Below are positions 16,363 to 24,776 of a stretch of 64,000 nucleotides of DNA, piece after piece; positions within the stretch are counted from its first letter, which is position 1; the number at the start of each line of letters is the position of its first letter. The notes beneath the pieces were generated by a model, which ran no database searches, was not told the DNA's origin, and saw nothing but the letters and a program-made list of their open reading frames with translations. Source of the stretch: Pseudomonas sp. 8O (lineage in GTDB: Bacteria; Pseudomonadota; Gammaproteobacteria; Pseudomonadales; Pseudomonadaceae); NCBI RefSeq assembly GCF_902506495.1, contig NZ_LR733265.1, positions 1,012,587-1,076,586 of the forward strand, written 5' to 3'. The position numbers and the translations under genes were made by a program.

Positions 16363-17886
16363 ATGACCGTGATCAAGCAGGACGACCTGATTCAGAGCGT
16401 CGCCGACGCACTGCAGTTCATCTCCTATTACCACCCCGTCGACTTCATCCAGGCGATGCACGAGGCCTACCTGAAGGAAGAGTCGCCGGCCGCCAAGGAC
16501 TCCATGGCGCAGATCCTGATCAACTCGCGCATGTGTGCCACCGGCCACCGCCCGATCTGCCAGGACACCGGCATCGTCACCGTGTTCATCAAGGTCGGCA
16601 TGGACGTGCGCTGGGACGGCGCCACCATGAGCGTCGACGACATGATCAACGAGGGCGTGCGTCGCGCCTACAACCTGCCGGAAAACGTGCTGCGCGCCTC
16701 GATCCTGGCCGACCCGGCCGGTGCCCGCAAGAACACCAAGGACAACACCCCGGCGGTGATCCACTACTCCATCGTTCCCGGTGACAAAGTGGAAGTGGAC
16801 GTCGCAGCCAAGGGCGGCGGCTCCGAGAACAAATCGAAGATGGCCATGCTCAACCCGTCCGACTCCATCGTCGACTGGGTGCTGAAGACCGTGCCGACCA
16901 TGGGCGCCGGCTGGTGCCCGCCGGGCATGCTCGGCATCGGCATCGGTGGTACTGCCGAAAAAGCGGCAGTGATGGCCAAGGAAGTGCTGATGGAGCACAT
17001 CGATATCCACGAGCTGCAGGCTCGCGGCCCGCAAAACCGCATCGAAGAGCTGCGCCTGGAGCTGTTCGAGAAGGTCAACCAGCTGGGCATCGGCGCCCAG
17101 GGCCTGGGCGGCCTGACCACCGTGCTCGACGTGAAGATCATGGATTACCCGACCCACGCGGCTTCGCTGCCGGTGTGCATGATCCCCAACTGCGCCGCCA
17201 CCCGTCACGCCCACTTCGTGCTCGACGGCTCGGGACCTGCCGAACTGGAAGCGCCGGATCTGGACGCCTACCCGGAAATCGTCTGGGAAGCCGGCCCGAG
17301 CGCACGTCGCGTCAACCTCGACACCCTGACCCCGGAAGACGTGCAGAGCTGGAAGCCGGGCGAGACCGTTCTGCTCAACGGCAAGATGCTCACCGGCCGC
17401 GACGCTGCGCACAAGCGCATGGTCGACATGCTCAACAAGGGCGAGCAACTGCCGGTGGACCTCAAGGGTCGCTTCATCTATTACGTCGGCCCGGTCGATC
17501 CGGTCGGTGACGAAGTGGTTGGCCCGGCTGGCCCGACCACCGCTACCCGCATGGACAAGTTCACCCGTCAGATCCTCGAGCAGACCGGCCTCTTGGGCAT
17601 GATCGGCAAGTCCGAGCGCGGCCCGATCGCCATCGACGCGATCAGGGACAACAAGGCCGTGTACCTGATGGCCGTCGGCGGCGCGGCCTACCTGGTGGCT
17701 CAGGCGATCAAGAAGTCCAAGGTCCTGGCCTTCGAAGAGCTCGGTATGGAAGCCATTTACGAGTTCGACGTGAAAGACATGCCGGTGACCGTCGCGGTCG
17801 ACACCAACGGTGAGTCGGTACACATCACCGGCCCTGCGATCTGGAACAAGAAGATCGCCGAAAGCCTGGCGGTGGAAGTGAAGTAA
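16363..17886 (+). CDS. Class I fumarate hydratase (iron-sulfur, single chain)
   Basis: The 507-residue enzyme interconverts fumarate and malate in the TCA cycle using an oxygen-sensitive [4Fe-4S] cluster. Both class I domains are present in one chain: the N-terminal alpha-type part with SRMCATGHRPICQDTGIVTVFIKVG (near 55-80), carrying cluster cysteines, PSDSIVDWVLKTVPTMGAGWCPPGMLGIGIGG (near 165-195), and the beta-type C-terminal part with GRDAAHKRM and YYVGPVDPVGDEVVGPAGPTTATRMDKF (near 345-405). Length matches the FumA/FumB type. It stands alone with a terminator at 17922-17946. Confidence 0.93.
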   Translation: MTVIKQDDLIQSVADALQFISYYHPVDFIQAMHEAYLKEESPAAKDSMAQILINSRMCATGHRPICQDTGIVTVFIKVGMDVRWDGATMSVDDMINEGVRRAYNLPENVLRASILADPAGARKNTKDNTPAVIHYSIVPGDKVEVDVAAKGGGSENKSKMAMLNPSDSIVDWVLKTVPTMGAGWCPPGMLGIGIGGTAEKAAVMAKEVLMEHIDIHELQARGPQNRIEELRLELFEKVNQLGIGAQGLGGLTTVLDVKIMDYPTHAASLPVCMIPNCAATRHAHFVLDGSGPAELEAPDLDAYPEIVWEAGPSARRVNLDTLTPEDVQSWKPGETVLLNGKMLTGRDAAHKRMVDMLNKGEQLPVDLKGRFIYYVGPVDPVGDEVVGPAGPTTATRMDKFTRQILEQTGLLGMIGKSERGPIAIDAIRDNKAVYLMAVGGAAYLVAQAIKKSKVLAFEELGMEAIYEFDVKDMPVTVAVDTNGESVHITGPAIWNKKIAESLAVEVK

Positions 17887-17921
17887 GGCAGCCGCAAGCG
17901 ACAAGCTTCAAGCTGCAAGAA

Positions 17922-17946
17922 GAAGCCCGGCCATGTGCCGGGCTTC
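17922..17946 (+). terminator. Hairpin terminator after the fumarase gene
   Basis: GAAGCCCGGC (17922-17931), loop CATGT, GCCGGGCTTC (17937-17946); the stem is perfect and ten base pairs long. The following T-tract is weak (TGCGTTT). Confidence 0.65.
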
Positions 17947-18052
17947 TGCGTTTCCGGGCGCTGACATTGAATCGGAGCTGCCGGCATGGATCAGCCGGCG
18001 GAACGATACCTGGCAAGGTGCGGCCTAACCGAGAAACCGCCAAGGAGTTGCC

Positions 18053-18727
18053 ATGACCTTTTCCATCGTTGCCCGCTGCCCCCGCAGTGGCCAGTTCGGC
18101 GTCGCCGCCGCCACTGCGATGCCTGCCGTCGGCAAACTGCTCAGCCACGCCGCCGCCGGTGCAGGAGCAGTGGCTACCCAGGCGCAGGTCAATCCCTATC
18201 TCGGCCTGGATGGCCTGCAACTGCTGCGTCAGGGTTCATCGGCGAGCGCAGCGCTACAGCGACTCAAAGGCACCGATCCCTGCATGGAACTGCGCCAGTG
18301 CGCGCTGATCGACGCCCAGGGCGATACGGTCTGCTGGACCGGAGAGAAATGCATTCCCTGGGCCGGTTCGCTGGCCGGCGAACAGTTCTCCGTACAGGGC
18401 AATCGCCTGGTCGGCCCGCAGGTGCTGGACGCAGTGGCCGAAGCATTTCGCCGCACCGAGAAACGCCCGCTGATCGAACGCCTGATCGAAGCGCTGGCCG
18501 CCGGCGATCGATGCGGCGGCGACCGCCATGGCGAGTCGTCCGCCGTGATCTACGTGGTCGATCAGGAGGAGTATCCACTGTGGGACATCCGCGTCGACCA
18601 TCACCTCGACCCGCTGGCCGAGCTGCGCCGTCTGCACAAGGTGTTCGCCCGCGATGTACTGCCGGAGATCCTCGCCATGCCGACACGCGACAATCCGGCA
18701 GGCCTGGCAGCGGAGGACTCGGTCTAG
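18053..18727 (+). CDS. DUF1028 family protein (Ntn-hydrolase-like)
   Basis: The 224-residue protein starts MTFSIVARCPRSGQFGVAAATAMPAVGKL, the hallmark opening of DUF1028, and contains TQAQVNPYLGLDGLQLL and the WTGEKCIPWAG block. The family has an Ntn-hydrolase-like fold; its substrate is not firmly known, although members occur beside amino-acid and peptide degradation genes. AAGGAG lies just upstream of the ATG. The stop codon shares the CTAG at 18724-18727 with the convergent GlxA-type regulator, so the two genes overlap by four bases. Confidence 0.85.
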   Translation: MTFSIVARCPRSGQFGVAAATAMPAVGKLLSHAAAGAGAVATQAQVNPYLGLDGLQLLRQGSSASAALQRLKGTDPCMELRQCALIDAQGDTVCWTGEKCIPWAGSLAGEQFSVQGNRLVGPQVLDAVAEAFRRTEKRPLIERLIEALAAGDRCGGDRHGESSAVIYVVDQEEYPLWDIRVDHHLDPLAELRRLHKVFARDVLPEILAMPTRDNPAGLAAEDSV

Positions 18728-19692
18728 CGCGCCGCCGCACCGAAGCGCCGCCGATAATCGCCAGGCGATACCCCCACCAGGCGGGTGAACACTTTGCGAA
18801 ATGCACCACTGTCGCCGTATCCCACCTGCCAGGCCACCTGCTCGATGCCCTGGCGAGTGAACTCGAGCAGCTCGTGCGCCTTGCTCACGCGCAACTGCTG
18901 GCAATACTCGGTCGGTTTCATGCCCGTGGCAGCGCGAAAACGGCGCAGGAAAGTACGCTCACCCAAGCCAGCACGGGCAGCCATGTCGGCCAGGCTCGCC
19001 TCCGCCTTCCCCTGGAGCCAACGCTGCACGGCCAGTACCGCTGCATCGCCATGATCGAGACTGGGCGCAAAACTGCTGAAATGCCGCTGCGACTCCCGGT
19101 TCAGATCGATCACCAGAAAGCGCGCGGTCTCCGCCGCAATGGTCGGCCCCATCAGCCGCGTCACCAGCGCCAGGCCAAGATCGGTCCAGGCCATCAGGCC
19201 CCCGGCGGTGATCAGATCACCATCGTCGATGACCATACGCTCGGGAAGTACCCGGACGTGGGGGAAACGAGCCGCCATCTGAGCAGCCAGCGACCAGTGG
19301 GTGGTTACCGTTCGACCATCGAGCAACCCGGCTTCAGCCAACGCGAAAGCACCGACGCAGACGGACGCCAGCAATACACCCGCGCCATGCTGCTCACGCA
19401 GCCAGTCGCGATAACACGCGGCGAGCGGCTGCGTGGCATCGCCATCCAGACAAGGCGGCAAAATCACCACCTGCGGCGCCTCCTCATCCTGTGGCAGGCT
19501 ATCGAACACACGACGCACGCACCCCGCCTCATCGGCCTGCCAGTGACTGACCCGCAGCCGAGGCACTCCCTGGCGTTCGTGCCCCGTCGCCATCCTATTC
19601 GCCACGCTGAACAGATCCCCCAACCCATGCACCGCAGCGAGCTGCGCACCGGGGTAGAGCAATAATCCGATCTCCAGACAGCGCTCGCTCAT
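18724..19692 (-). CDS. GlxA-family regulator (DJ-1/PfpI-like domain plus AraC HTH)
   Basis: The 322-residue regulator has a DJ-1/PfpI-like N-terminal domain (LEIGLLLYPGAQLAAVHGLGDLFSVANRM, then GVLLASVCVGAFALAEAGLLDGRTVTTHW near 100-130) and an AraC-type double helix-turn-helix at about 225-315 (LADMAARAGLGERTFLRRFRAATGMKPTEYCQQLRV and IEQVAWQVGYGDSGAFRKVFTRLVGVSPGDYRRRF). GlxA-type regulators often control amino-acid or quaternary-amine catabolism. ATG 19692 follows GGGGA. It is divergent from a cysteine hydrolase gene 94 bp away, the most likely target. Confidence 0.88.
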   Translation of the reverse strand: MSERCLEIGLLLYPGAQLAAVHGLGDLFSVANRMATGHERQGVPRLRVSHWQADEAGCVRRVFDSLPQDEEAPQVVILPPCLDGDATQPLAACYRDWLREQHGAGVLLASVCVGAFALAEAGLLDGRTVTTHWSLAAQMAARFPHVRVLPERMVIDDGDLITAGGLMAWTDLGLALVTRLMGPTIAAETARFLVIDLNRESQRHFSSFAPSLDHGDAAVLAVQRWLQGKAEASLADMAARAGLGERTFLRRFRAATGMKPTEYCQQLRVSKAHELLEFTRQGIEQVAWQVGYGDSGAFRKVFTRLVGVSPGDYRRRFGAAAR

Positions 19693-19786
19693 TGTCAGTT
19701 TTTCCCCGCAGATTGTCGGCCCTGCCCATCCTCGCAAACGCGCCGAGGCGATAAGGTGTGCCGCACATCATCCCACGGAGAACACC

Positions 19787-20335
19787 ATGAGCAAGCGCGC
19801 CCTGATCCTGATCGATATCCAGAATGACTATTTCGAAGGCGGCAAATGGACGCTCGAGGGCATGGACAGTGCCACCGCCAATGCCGCTCGCGTACTGTCG
19901 GCAGCACGCAAGGCGGGCGACAAAGTGATCCATGTACGCCATGAGTTCGGGAACGATGACGCGCCCTTCTTCGCCCCCGGCAGCACAGGCGCGCGCATCC
20001 ATACGCTGGTGCAACCCCTGGCAGGCGAAGCGGTGGTGCTCAAGCATCAGGTCAATGCCTTTCTCGACACCGACCTCAAGGCCCAACTGGACGAAGCAGA
20101 CATCGAACAAGTAACCCTGGTCGGCGCCATGAGCCATATGTGCATCGATGCCGCAGCACGCGCCAGCAGCGACTTTGGCTACGCCACCACCGTCATTCAC
20201 GATGCCTGCGCGACGCGCGACCAGGCGTTCGAGGGCCAATCGATTGCGGCCACCCAGGTGCATGCCGCGTACATGGCCGCCCTGGCTTTCGCCTATGCGA
20301 GCGTGGTTTCGACCGAGCAGTATCTGGCGGGCTGA
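19787..20335 (+). CDS. Cysteine hydrolase, isochorismatase-like family
   Basis: The 182-residue enzyme has the catalytic triad of the superfamily: Asp10 in LILIDIQNDYF, Lys86 in VVLKHQVNAF and Cys119 in VGAMSHMCIDAAARASSDFGY. Members hydrolyse amides, imides or isochorismate; the tail DQAFEGQSIAATQVHAAYMAAL is usual for nicotinamidase-related hydrolases. The substrate cannot be decided. Its promoter faces the GlxA-type regulator, suggesting induction by that protein. The stop lies 1 bp from the stop of the convergent zapE gene. Confidence 0.85.
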   Translation: MSKRALILIDIQNDYFEGGKWTLEGMDSATANAARVLSAARKAGDKVIHVRHEFGNDDAPFFAPGSTGARIHTLVQPLAGEAVVLKHQVNAFLDTDLKAQLDEADIEQVTLVGAMSHMCIDAAARASSDFGYATTVIHDACATRDQAFEGQSIAATQVHAAYMAALAFAYASVVSTEQYLAG

Positions 20336-20336
20336 G

Positions 20337-21455
20337 TCAGCTTGCCCCGAAACGCTGCAGTTGCATCTCGCGCAGGCGGCTTAGCGTGCGCCGGAAGGCG
20401 AAGCCGAGGTAGCCCTGGATGTAGAGTTCATCCAGCGCCACTTCGGCCTCGATATACAGCGGCACGCGGCGGTCGTAGCACTCGTCGACCAGGGCAATGA
20501 AGCGCCGTACCGCATCGTCGTTGCGCGACAGCGCGGGCAACTGCCGATCCCCGGCATCGACCCGTTCGGCGCCATCCTCGGTGCCACGGGCGATGCGTCC
20601 TTCACGCTGCTCACCACCCAGGCATGGCACCTCGCCGAGCAGGATGGCCGGGAAACGCTCGCACAATTGGATGAAATCCACCGCCGCCAGTGGCTGCTCG
20701 CACAGATCGTGAAAACGACACCACAGTGCCGCTGGGCAGTGACCGAGGCTCACCAGGCTGCGATGGGCCAGCTGCAGCGTTTCACGGCTGATGACCTGCC
20801 CATCGCTCAAGCGGGCGAACAGCTCGCCCAGCGCCTGTGGCTGCTGCACCCAATAGCGTTGAACCTCGGCACCGGGATGCAGGCGATGATCCTGTTCGCC
20901 GTCCACGGCAACGACCTGCATATGCATCTGGAGCGCAGCGATGGCGGGCAGGAAGCGCTCGCGGTTGTAGCCCTCGGCATACAGCTGATCCGGCGGCTGG
21001 TTGGAGGTGGCCACCAGCACCACGCCCTGCTCCACCACCAGGCTGAGCAGGCGGCCCAGCAGCATGGCATCGCCGATATCGCTGACGAACAGCTCGTCGA
21101 AACAGAGCACACGCACCTCGCGTCCCAGCTCCTCGGCTAAAAGTCGTAGCGGATCGGCATTGCCGGTCAGCTGGAACTGCCGGCGATGCACCCATTGCAT
21201 GAAATGATGAAAATGCTGCCGCCGCGCCGGCACTCGCAGGGCGTTATAAAAGCTGTCCATCAGCCAGGTCTTGCCACGCCCGACCGGCCCCCAGAGATAA
21301 ACGCCGAGCGGCCGTTCGCCACGTTGCGCGGCCTCGAAGCACTGCTGCAGCGCCTCGACCGCGCGGCGTTGTGCAGCATCGACCACGAAGCCGGCTGAAA
21401 GCGCACGCGCGTAGGCAGCACGAGGTGAATCCGGCAGGGCCTGCGGCGCGTTCAA
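20337..21455 (-). CDS. zapE: ZapE/AFG1-family ATPase
   Basis: The 372-residue P-loop ATPase has Walker A GPVGRGKT at 56-63, Walker B VRVLCFDELFVSDIGDAMLL (near 113-132), the sensor LVATSNQPPDQLYAEGYNRERFLP (near 147-170), and the C-terminal FIALVDECYDRRVPLYIEAEV block. ZapE is a Z-ring-associated cell-division ATPase in gammaproteobacteria, related to mitochondrial AFG1. A second zapE-like copy may exist elsewhere in the genome, since pseudomonads usually carry one in the division cluster. The start overlaps the nitrilase stop by four bases. Confidence 0.85.
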   Translation of the reverse strand: MNAPQALPDSPRAAYARALSAGFVVDAAQRRAVEALQQCFEAAQRGERPLGVYLWGPVGRGKTWLMDSFYNALRVPARRQHFHHFMQWVHRRQFQLTGNADPLRLLAEELGREVRVLCFDELFVSDIGDAMLLGRLLSLVVEQGVVLVATSNQPPDQLYAEGYNRERFLPAIAALQMHMQVVAVDGEQDHRLHPGAEVQRYWVQQPQALGELFARLSDGQVISRETLQLAHRSLVSLGHCPAALWCRFHDLCEQPLAAVDFIQLCERFPAILLGEVPCLGGEQREGRIARGTEDGAERVDAGDRQLPALSRNDDAVRRFIALVDECYDRRVPLYIEAEVALDELYIQGYLGFAFRRTLSRLREMQLQRFGAS

Positions 21456-22336
21456 CGCAGCACCAACCGGCCGTCATCGAACTGTCGTGGCCAGTCGCGA
21501 CGGGTGAACACCTGGCCCTGCTCGCGCACGCGGCGCACCTCATCCAGATCCAGCTCGCAGATCAGCCAGTGGCTGTGCGTGGGGCACAGCTGCTCGCTCT
21601 CGGCGACGATGCCGCTGGCCGGCATGCCGTAGTCCGATGGCACGTACAGCGAGGCGCGGCCATAGCCCTCGTCCAGCGAGGGCGACCAGGGCGCCAGGCC
21701 GACGGTGGGCGAGTGCAGCACGGCGATCTGGTTCTCCAGCGCGCGAGCCTGGGCACCGATGCGCACGCGATGAAAGCCGGCCACGGTGTCGGTGCAGCTG
21801 GGGGCGAGAATCAGATCGACGCCCGCCTCGGCCAGGGTATGCGCCAGCAAGGGGAATTCGTTGTCATAGCAGATCAGAATGCCGAGCTTGCCCAGCGCCG
21901 TCTCGAACACCTTGAGGCCGCTGCCCGCCGCGATGTGCCACTGTTCGAGCTCGAAGCGGGTCATGATCAGTTTGTCCTGGGTGCCCAGACAGCCATCCGG
22001 GCCGAACAACCAGGCGCGGTTGCGGTAGATGCCGTCGTCATCGAGCACCGCCATCGAGCCGGGCTGCAGGTAGAGATTCAACCGCCGCGCCAGGTGCTTG
22101 CACAGCTCCAGCCAGCGTGGCAACAGCGGCTGGATACCGGCGATGGAACCATGCAGGTCGCCGCGCTCTTCTTCCGGTAACTGCCCTGTCAGCACCAACC
22201 CGGCGTACTCCGGCAGCAACAACAGGTCAGCGCCCTGCCCGGCAGCCTCTTCGCAGAGTGTGGTGAGGTGCTCGACGTAGGCATCCCAGGTGGGCAGCAG
22301 ATCGATGTGGTACTGGCAGGCGGCAACCTTGATCAT
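21452..22336 (-). CDS. Carbon-nitrogen hydrolase (nitrilase superfamily)
   Basis: The 294-residue protein has the nitrilase triad: Glu43 in LLLPEYAG, Lys122 in GTQDKLIMTRFE and Cys156 in GILICYDNEFPLL. The extra Glu near 131 typical of the superfamily is also visible. Such enzymes hydrolyse nitriles, amides or N-carbamyl compounds. The gene overlaps its GNAT neighbour upstream and zapE downstream by four bases each, so the three are translated together. The GNAT-plus-nitrilase pairing recurs in many bacteria, and fused forms exist, which suggests both act on one metabolite; that metabolite is unknown. Confidence 0.87.
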   Translation of the reverse strand: MIKVAACQYHIDLLPTWDAYVEHLTTLCEEAAGQGADLLLLPEYAGLVLTGQLPEEERGDLHGSIAGIQPLLPRWLELCKHLARRLNLYLQPGSMAVLDDDGIYRNRAWLFGPDGCLGTQDKLIMTRFELEQWHIAAGSGLKVFETALGKLGILICYDNEFPLLAHTLAEAGVDLILAPSCTDTVAGFHRVRIGAQARALENQIAVLHSPTVGLAPWSPSLDEGYGRASLYVPSDYGMPASGIVAESEQLCPTHSHWLICELDLDEVRRVREQGQVFTRRDWPRQFDDGRLVLR

Positions 22337-22923
22337 GAGGTGAGTTCCTTCAACCAGAACGACATGGGCTTGGCCGACTCTTCGGCTTCGTCCAGATCAC
22401 GCCAGTGGTAATGGGTGTGCAATTCGGGATGATGGCGGTAGCCGCGCCTGATCCAGAAGGCGTCAAGCGGCTGGTAGTCGGCAGGCCGTCGCGGGTGATC
22501 GACGGGGCGCTGCACGGCGCAGAAGGCGCACCAGTCGAAACGCCCCAGCTTGCGTGCATGGGCCTCGCGCTCGGCGAAGAAGCGCACGCCCAGACCGCGC
22601 CCACGCCAGGCCGGCAAGACCACCGACTCGGCGCAGTAGAAGATCCGCGCCGAGTCCCAGCCCGCAGCAATGAACGGCTGCTGAAACGCCTCGGTTTCGT
22701 CCTGCAGCGGTAACGCCGTGCAAGCGCCTACCACCTGACCGGCGTCGACGACCAGCACGCACAGGCTATCGGCACTGCGCACGTAGGTAGCCAGGTACTC
22801 GGCCTCGTAGTCGAGGTCGCCCGCGTAGAGATAGGGAAACTCGCGGAACACCTGGATACGCAGGCGCGCCAGGTCGTCGATATGGGGCGCAATCTCGGCC
22901 CCGTGGAGCAACTGAATGTCCAT
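22333..22923 (-). CDS. GNAT-family N-acetyltransferase
   Basis: The 196-residue protein has the GNAT fold: CVLVVDAGQVVGACTALPL (beta strands near 55-73) and the acetyl-CoA-binding motif A as ESVVLPAWRGRGLGVRFFAEREAHARKLG (near 99-127, with the RGRGLG pyrophosphate loop). The substrate is unknown. It is the first gene of the GNAT-nitrilase-zapE operon. Its promoter region is shared with the divergent SnoaL-like gene 112 bp away, a third protein that may belong to the same small pathway. Confidence 0.85.
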   Translation of the reverse strand: MDIQLLHGAEIAPHIDDLARLRIQVFREFPYLYAGDLDYEAEYLATYVRSADSLCVLVVDAGQVVGACTALPLQDETEAFQQPFIAAGWDSARIFYCAESVVLPAWRGRGLGVRFFAEREAHARKLGRFDWCAFCAVQRPVDHPRRPADYQPLDAFWIRRGYRHHPELHTHYHWRDLDEAEESAKPMSFWLKELTS

Positions 22924-23035
22924 GCGCAGTCGTTGGCCAACAGCAGGGTGACGCCGACGGCTATGCCGGCGGGAAGCGGCGAACTTATCATGCCCACCGG
23001 CAAACCACTAACGACGCAACGCAAGGAACTTAGCC

Positions 23036-23434
23036 ATGACCGCCACCGAACTGGTTCAGGCCTACTACGCCGCCTTCAACGCCAGCGACATGCCCGCCTT
23101 TCTCGACCTGCTGGCCGACGACGTGTTGCACGACATCAACCAGGGCGAGCGTCAGGTCGGCAAGGCCACCTTCGCCGCCTTCATGGACAAGATGAACCGC
23201 TGCTACCGCGAGCGCCTGACCGACATCGTGGTGATGCAGAACGCCGAAGGCAGCCGCGCCGCTGCCGAGTTCGTGGTGCACGGCGAGTACCTGGCCGACG
23301 ACGAAGGCCTGCCGCCGGCCAACGGCCAGACCTACGTGCTGCCGGCAGGCGCCTTCTTCGAGATCAAGCACGGCAAGGTGGTGCGCATCAGCAACTACTA
23401 CAACCTCAATGACTGGGTTGCGCAGGTCGGCTGA
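23036..23434 (+). CDS. SnoaL/ketosteroid isomerase-like protein
   Basis: The 132-residue protein starts MTATELVQAYYAAFNASDMPAFLDLLADDVLHDINQGERQVGKATFAAFM, the classic opening of the NTF2/SnoaL-like cone fold, and ends with FFEIKHGKVVRISNYYNLNDWVAQV. Members isomerise, hydrolyse or simply bind small ligands. It lies divergent to the GNAT-nitrilase operon, so joint control or joint function is likely, though only position supports this. AAGGAA lies upstream of the start. Confidence 0.82.
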   Translation: MTATELVQAYYAAFNASDMPAFLDLLADDVLHDINQGERQVGKATFAAFMDKMNRCYRERLTDIVVMQNAEGSRAAAEFVVHGEYLADDEGLPPANGQTYVLPAGAFFEIKHGKVVRISNYYNLNDWVAQVG

Positions 23435-23500
23435 ATATCCTCAGGCCCGGGGCCGGGCCTGGCAGCCGCTCGGTGCCCTGATGCACAACCCCCTCCCAGC

Positions 23501-24547
23501 TCAGTGAACCCAGTACAGCCCACGTTGCTCGGCCAGCCGCGCTCGCTCCCGATCCAGCTCGGCCCGTAGCTCTTCTTCACTGGGTAACACCAGCTTGTAT
23601 TTGCTGGCGAACAGTTGCTCGCTGCCCTGCAGCACCGAATAACGCACCACGGACGCATCCTTCTGCGCACAGAGGATGATGCCCACGGGCGGGCCGTCTT
23701 CCGTGCCGCGCCTGAGGTCATCGAACATGCGCACGTACATGTCCATCTGGCCGATATCCTGATGGGTCAACTCGCCGCGCTTGAGATCGAAGATCACGAA
23801 GCACTTGAGCAGGTAGTTGTAGAACACCAGGTCGATATAGAAATCCTTGCTCTCGGTGCTGATGCGCTGCTGCCGGCCGACGAAGGCGAAACCCTTGCCC
23901 AGTTCCAGCAGAAAGCTCTGCAACTGGTCGATCAGCGCCTGCTCCAGCTCGCCCTCCAACATGGTGCCGGCATTGGGCAGGCCGAGGAACGCCAATAGCA
24001 CCGGATCGCGCACGAACTCACGCGGGCTCTTGCCCAGGGCCTGCAGCTTGCTCGCCGCCTCCTGCTCGACCGCCGCGCGATCCTGGCTGGCCAGCAGACG
24101 CTCGTACTACAACGTGCCGATCTGCCGCTCCAGCGCACGGGTGCTCCAGTTCTGCGTCGCGGCCTCGTTCATGTACCACTGCCGTGCACTGTCGCTGTCC
24201 AGCTTGAGCAGGGTGCGATAATGCGTCCAGCTCAATTCGCGACGCAGTGCGTCGCGAATTGGAAAAGCCAGAAAGAACGCCCGCATATGTCGCAGATTGG
24301 TTGCATCGAAACCTTTGCCGAACTCGGCCGTCAGTCCCTTGGCCAGCGCCGTTAACAGATTCTTGCCGTAGGCGGCACGCGCCTGCCCACCCTGCTCTAA
24401 TTCAACGATATGCCGGCCGATTTCCCAGCAGGTTTGCACCTGAATCGTATCCACCGCACGCACGGCCTGCTGCCGGGCCTGGCGGATCAGCTCGCCCAGT
24501 TCGGTGAGCAGAGGTTGCAACTTGGGGTCAGCATTGAGTGACGTCAT
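23501..24547 (-). pseudogene. yhcG-like DUF1016 PDDEXK nuclease gene, interrupted by an in-frame TAG
   Basis: Two reading pieces in the same frame make one gene of the usual family length (about 348 codons). The front (24547 to 24110) carries DUF1016 helical sequence ending STRALERQIGTL. Then TAG at 24109-24107 replaces what should be Tyr in the family's LYYERLL motif. The rest (to 23501) holds the PDDEXK core, DFYIDLVFYNYLLKCFVIFDLKRGELTHQDIGQMDMYV, with FDLK where most relatives have ELK. No frameshift is needed; one base change explains the loss. YhcG-type proteins are implicated in nucleic-acid processing or defence. The C-terminal part could restart at 24013, but it would lack the N-terminal domain. 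Confidence 0.85.
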
Positions 24548-24711
24548 CTTTGCTCCCTGAATGCTCGGTGTTGATCCTGCCAGCGATGGCCCATTCAGTC
24601 CGAAACTTACCCGCTCATCCTGCCAAGAGCCAGTATTCAAGCCCATTGCAGGCACGGACTCATCCGCGATAGTCAGCGCCGAGACCATAAGCCTGAAACA
24701 TTCTGCAAAGT

Positions 24712-24728
24712 CTTAATACAGCGTTAAG
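24712..24728 (+). promoter_or_regulatory. PmrA/QseB-type box upstream of the thermostable-hemolysin gene
   Basis: CTTAAT-N5-GTTAAG: two TTAA-centred hexamers with an 11-bp period, 48 bp before the first gene of the cluster. It matches the PmrA/BasR consensus YTTAAK-N5-YTTAAK at all but one informative position. The response regulator encoded 4.3 kb downstream is of this subfamily, so it is the natural candidate to bind here. Confidence 0.5.
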
Positions 24729-24776
24729 CCAGCCCCTCACACAATCGCCCCCAGGTTCATTACCGAGGTTCCGAGC

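Noticed and set aside
16045..17904. 619-codon open frame on the minus strand over the fumarase gene
   Set aside because: It covers the antisense of a real enzyme; composition is typical of a shadow frame, and no family can be seen in it.
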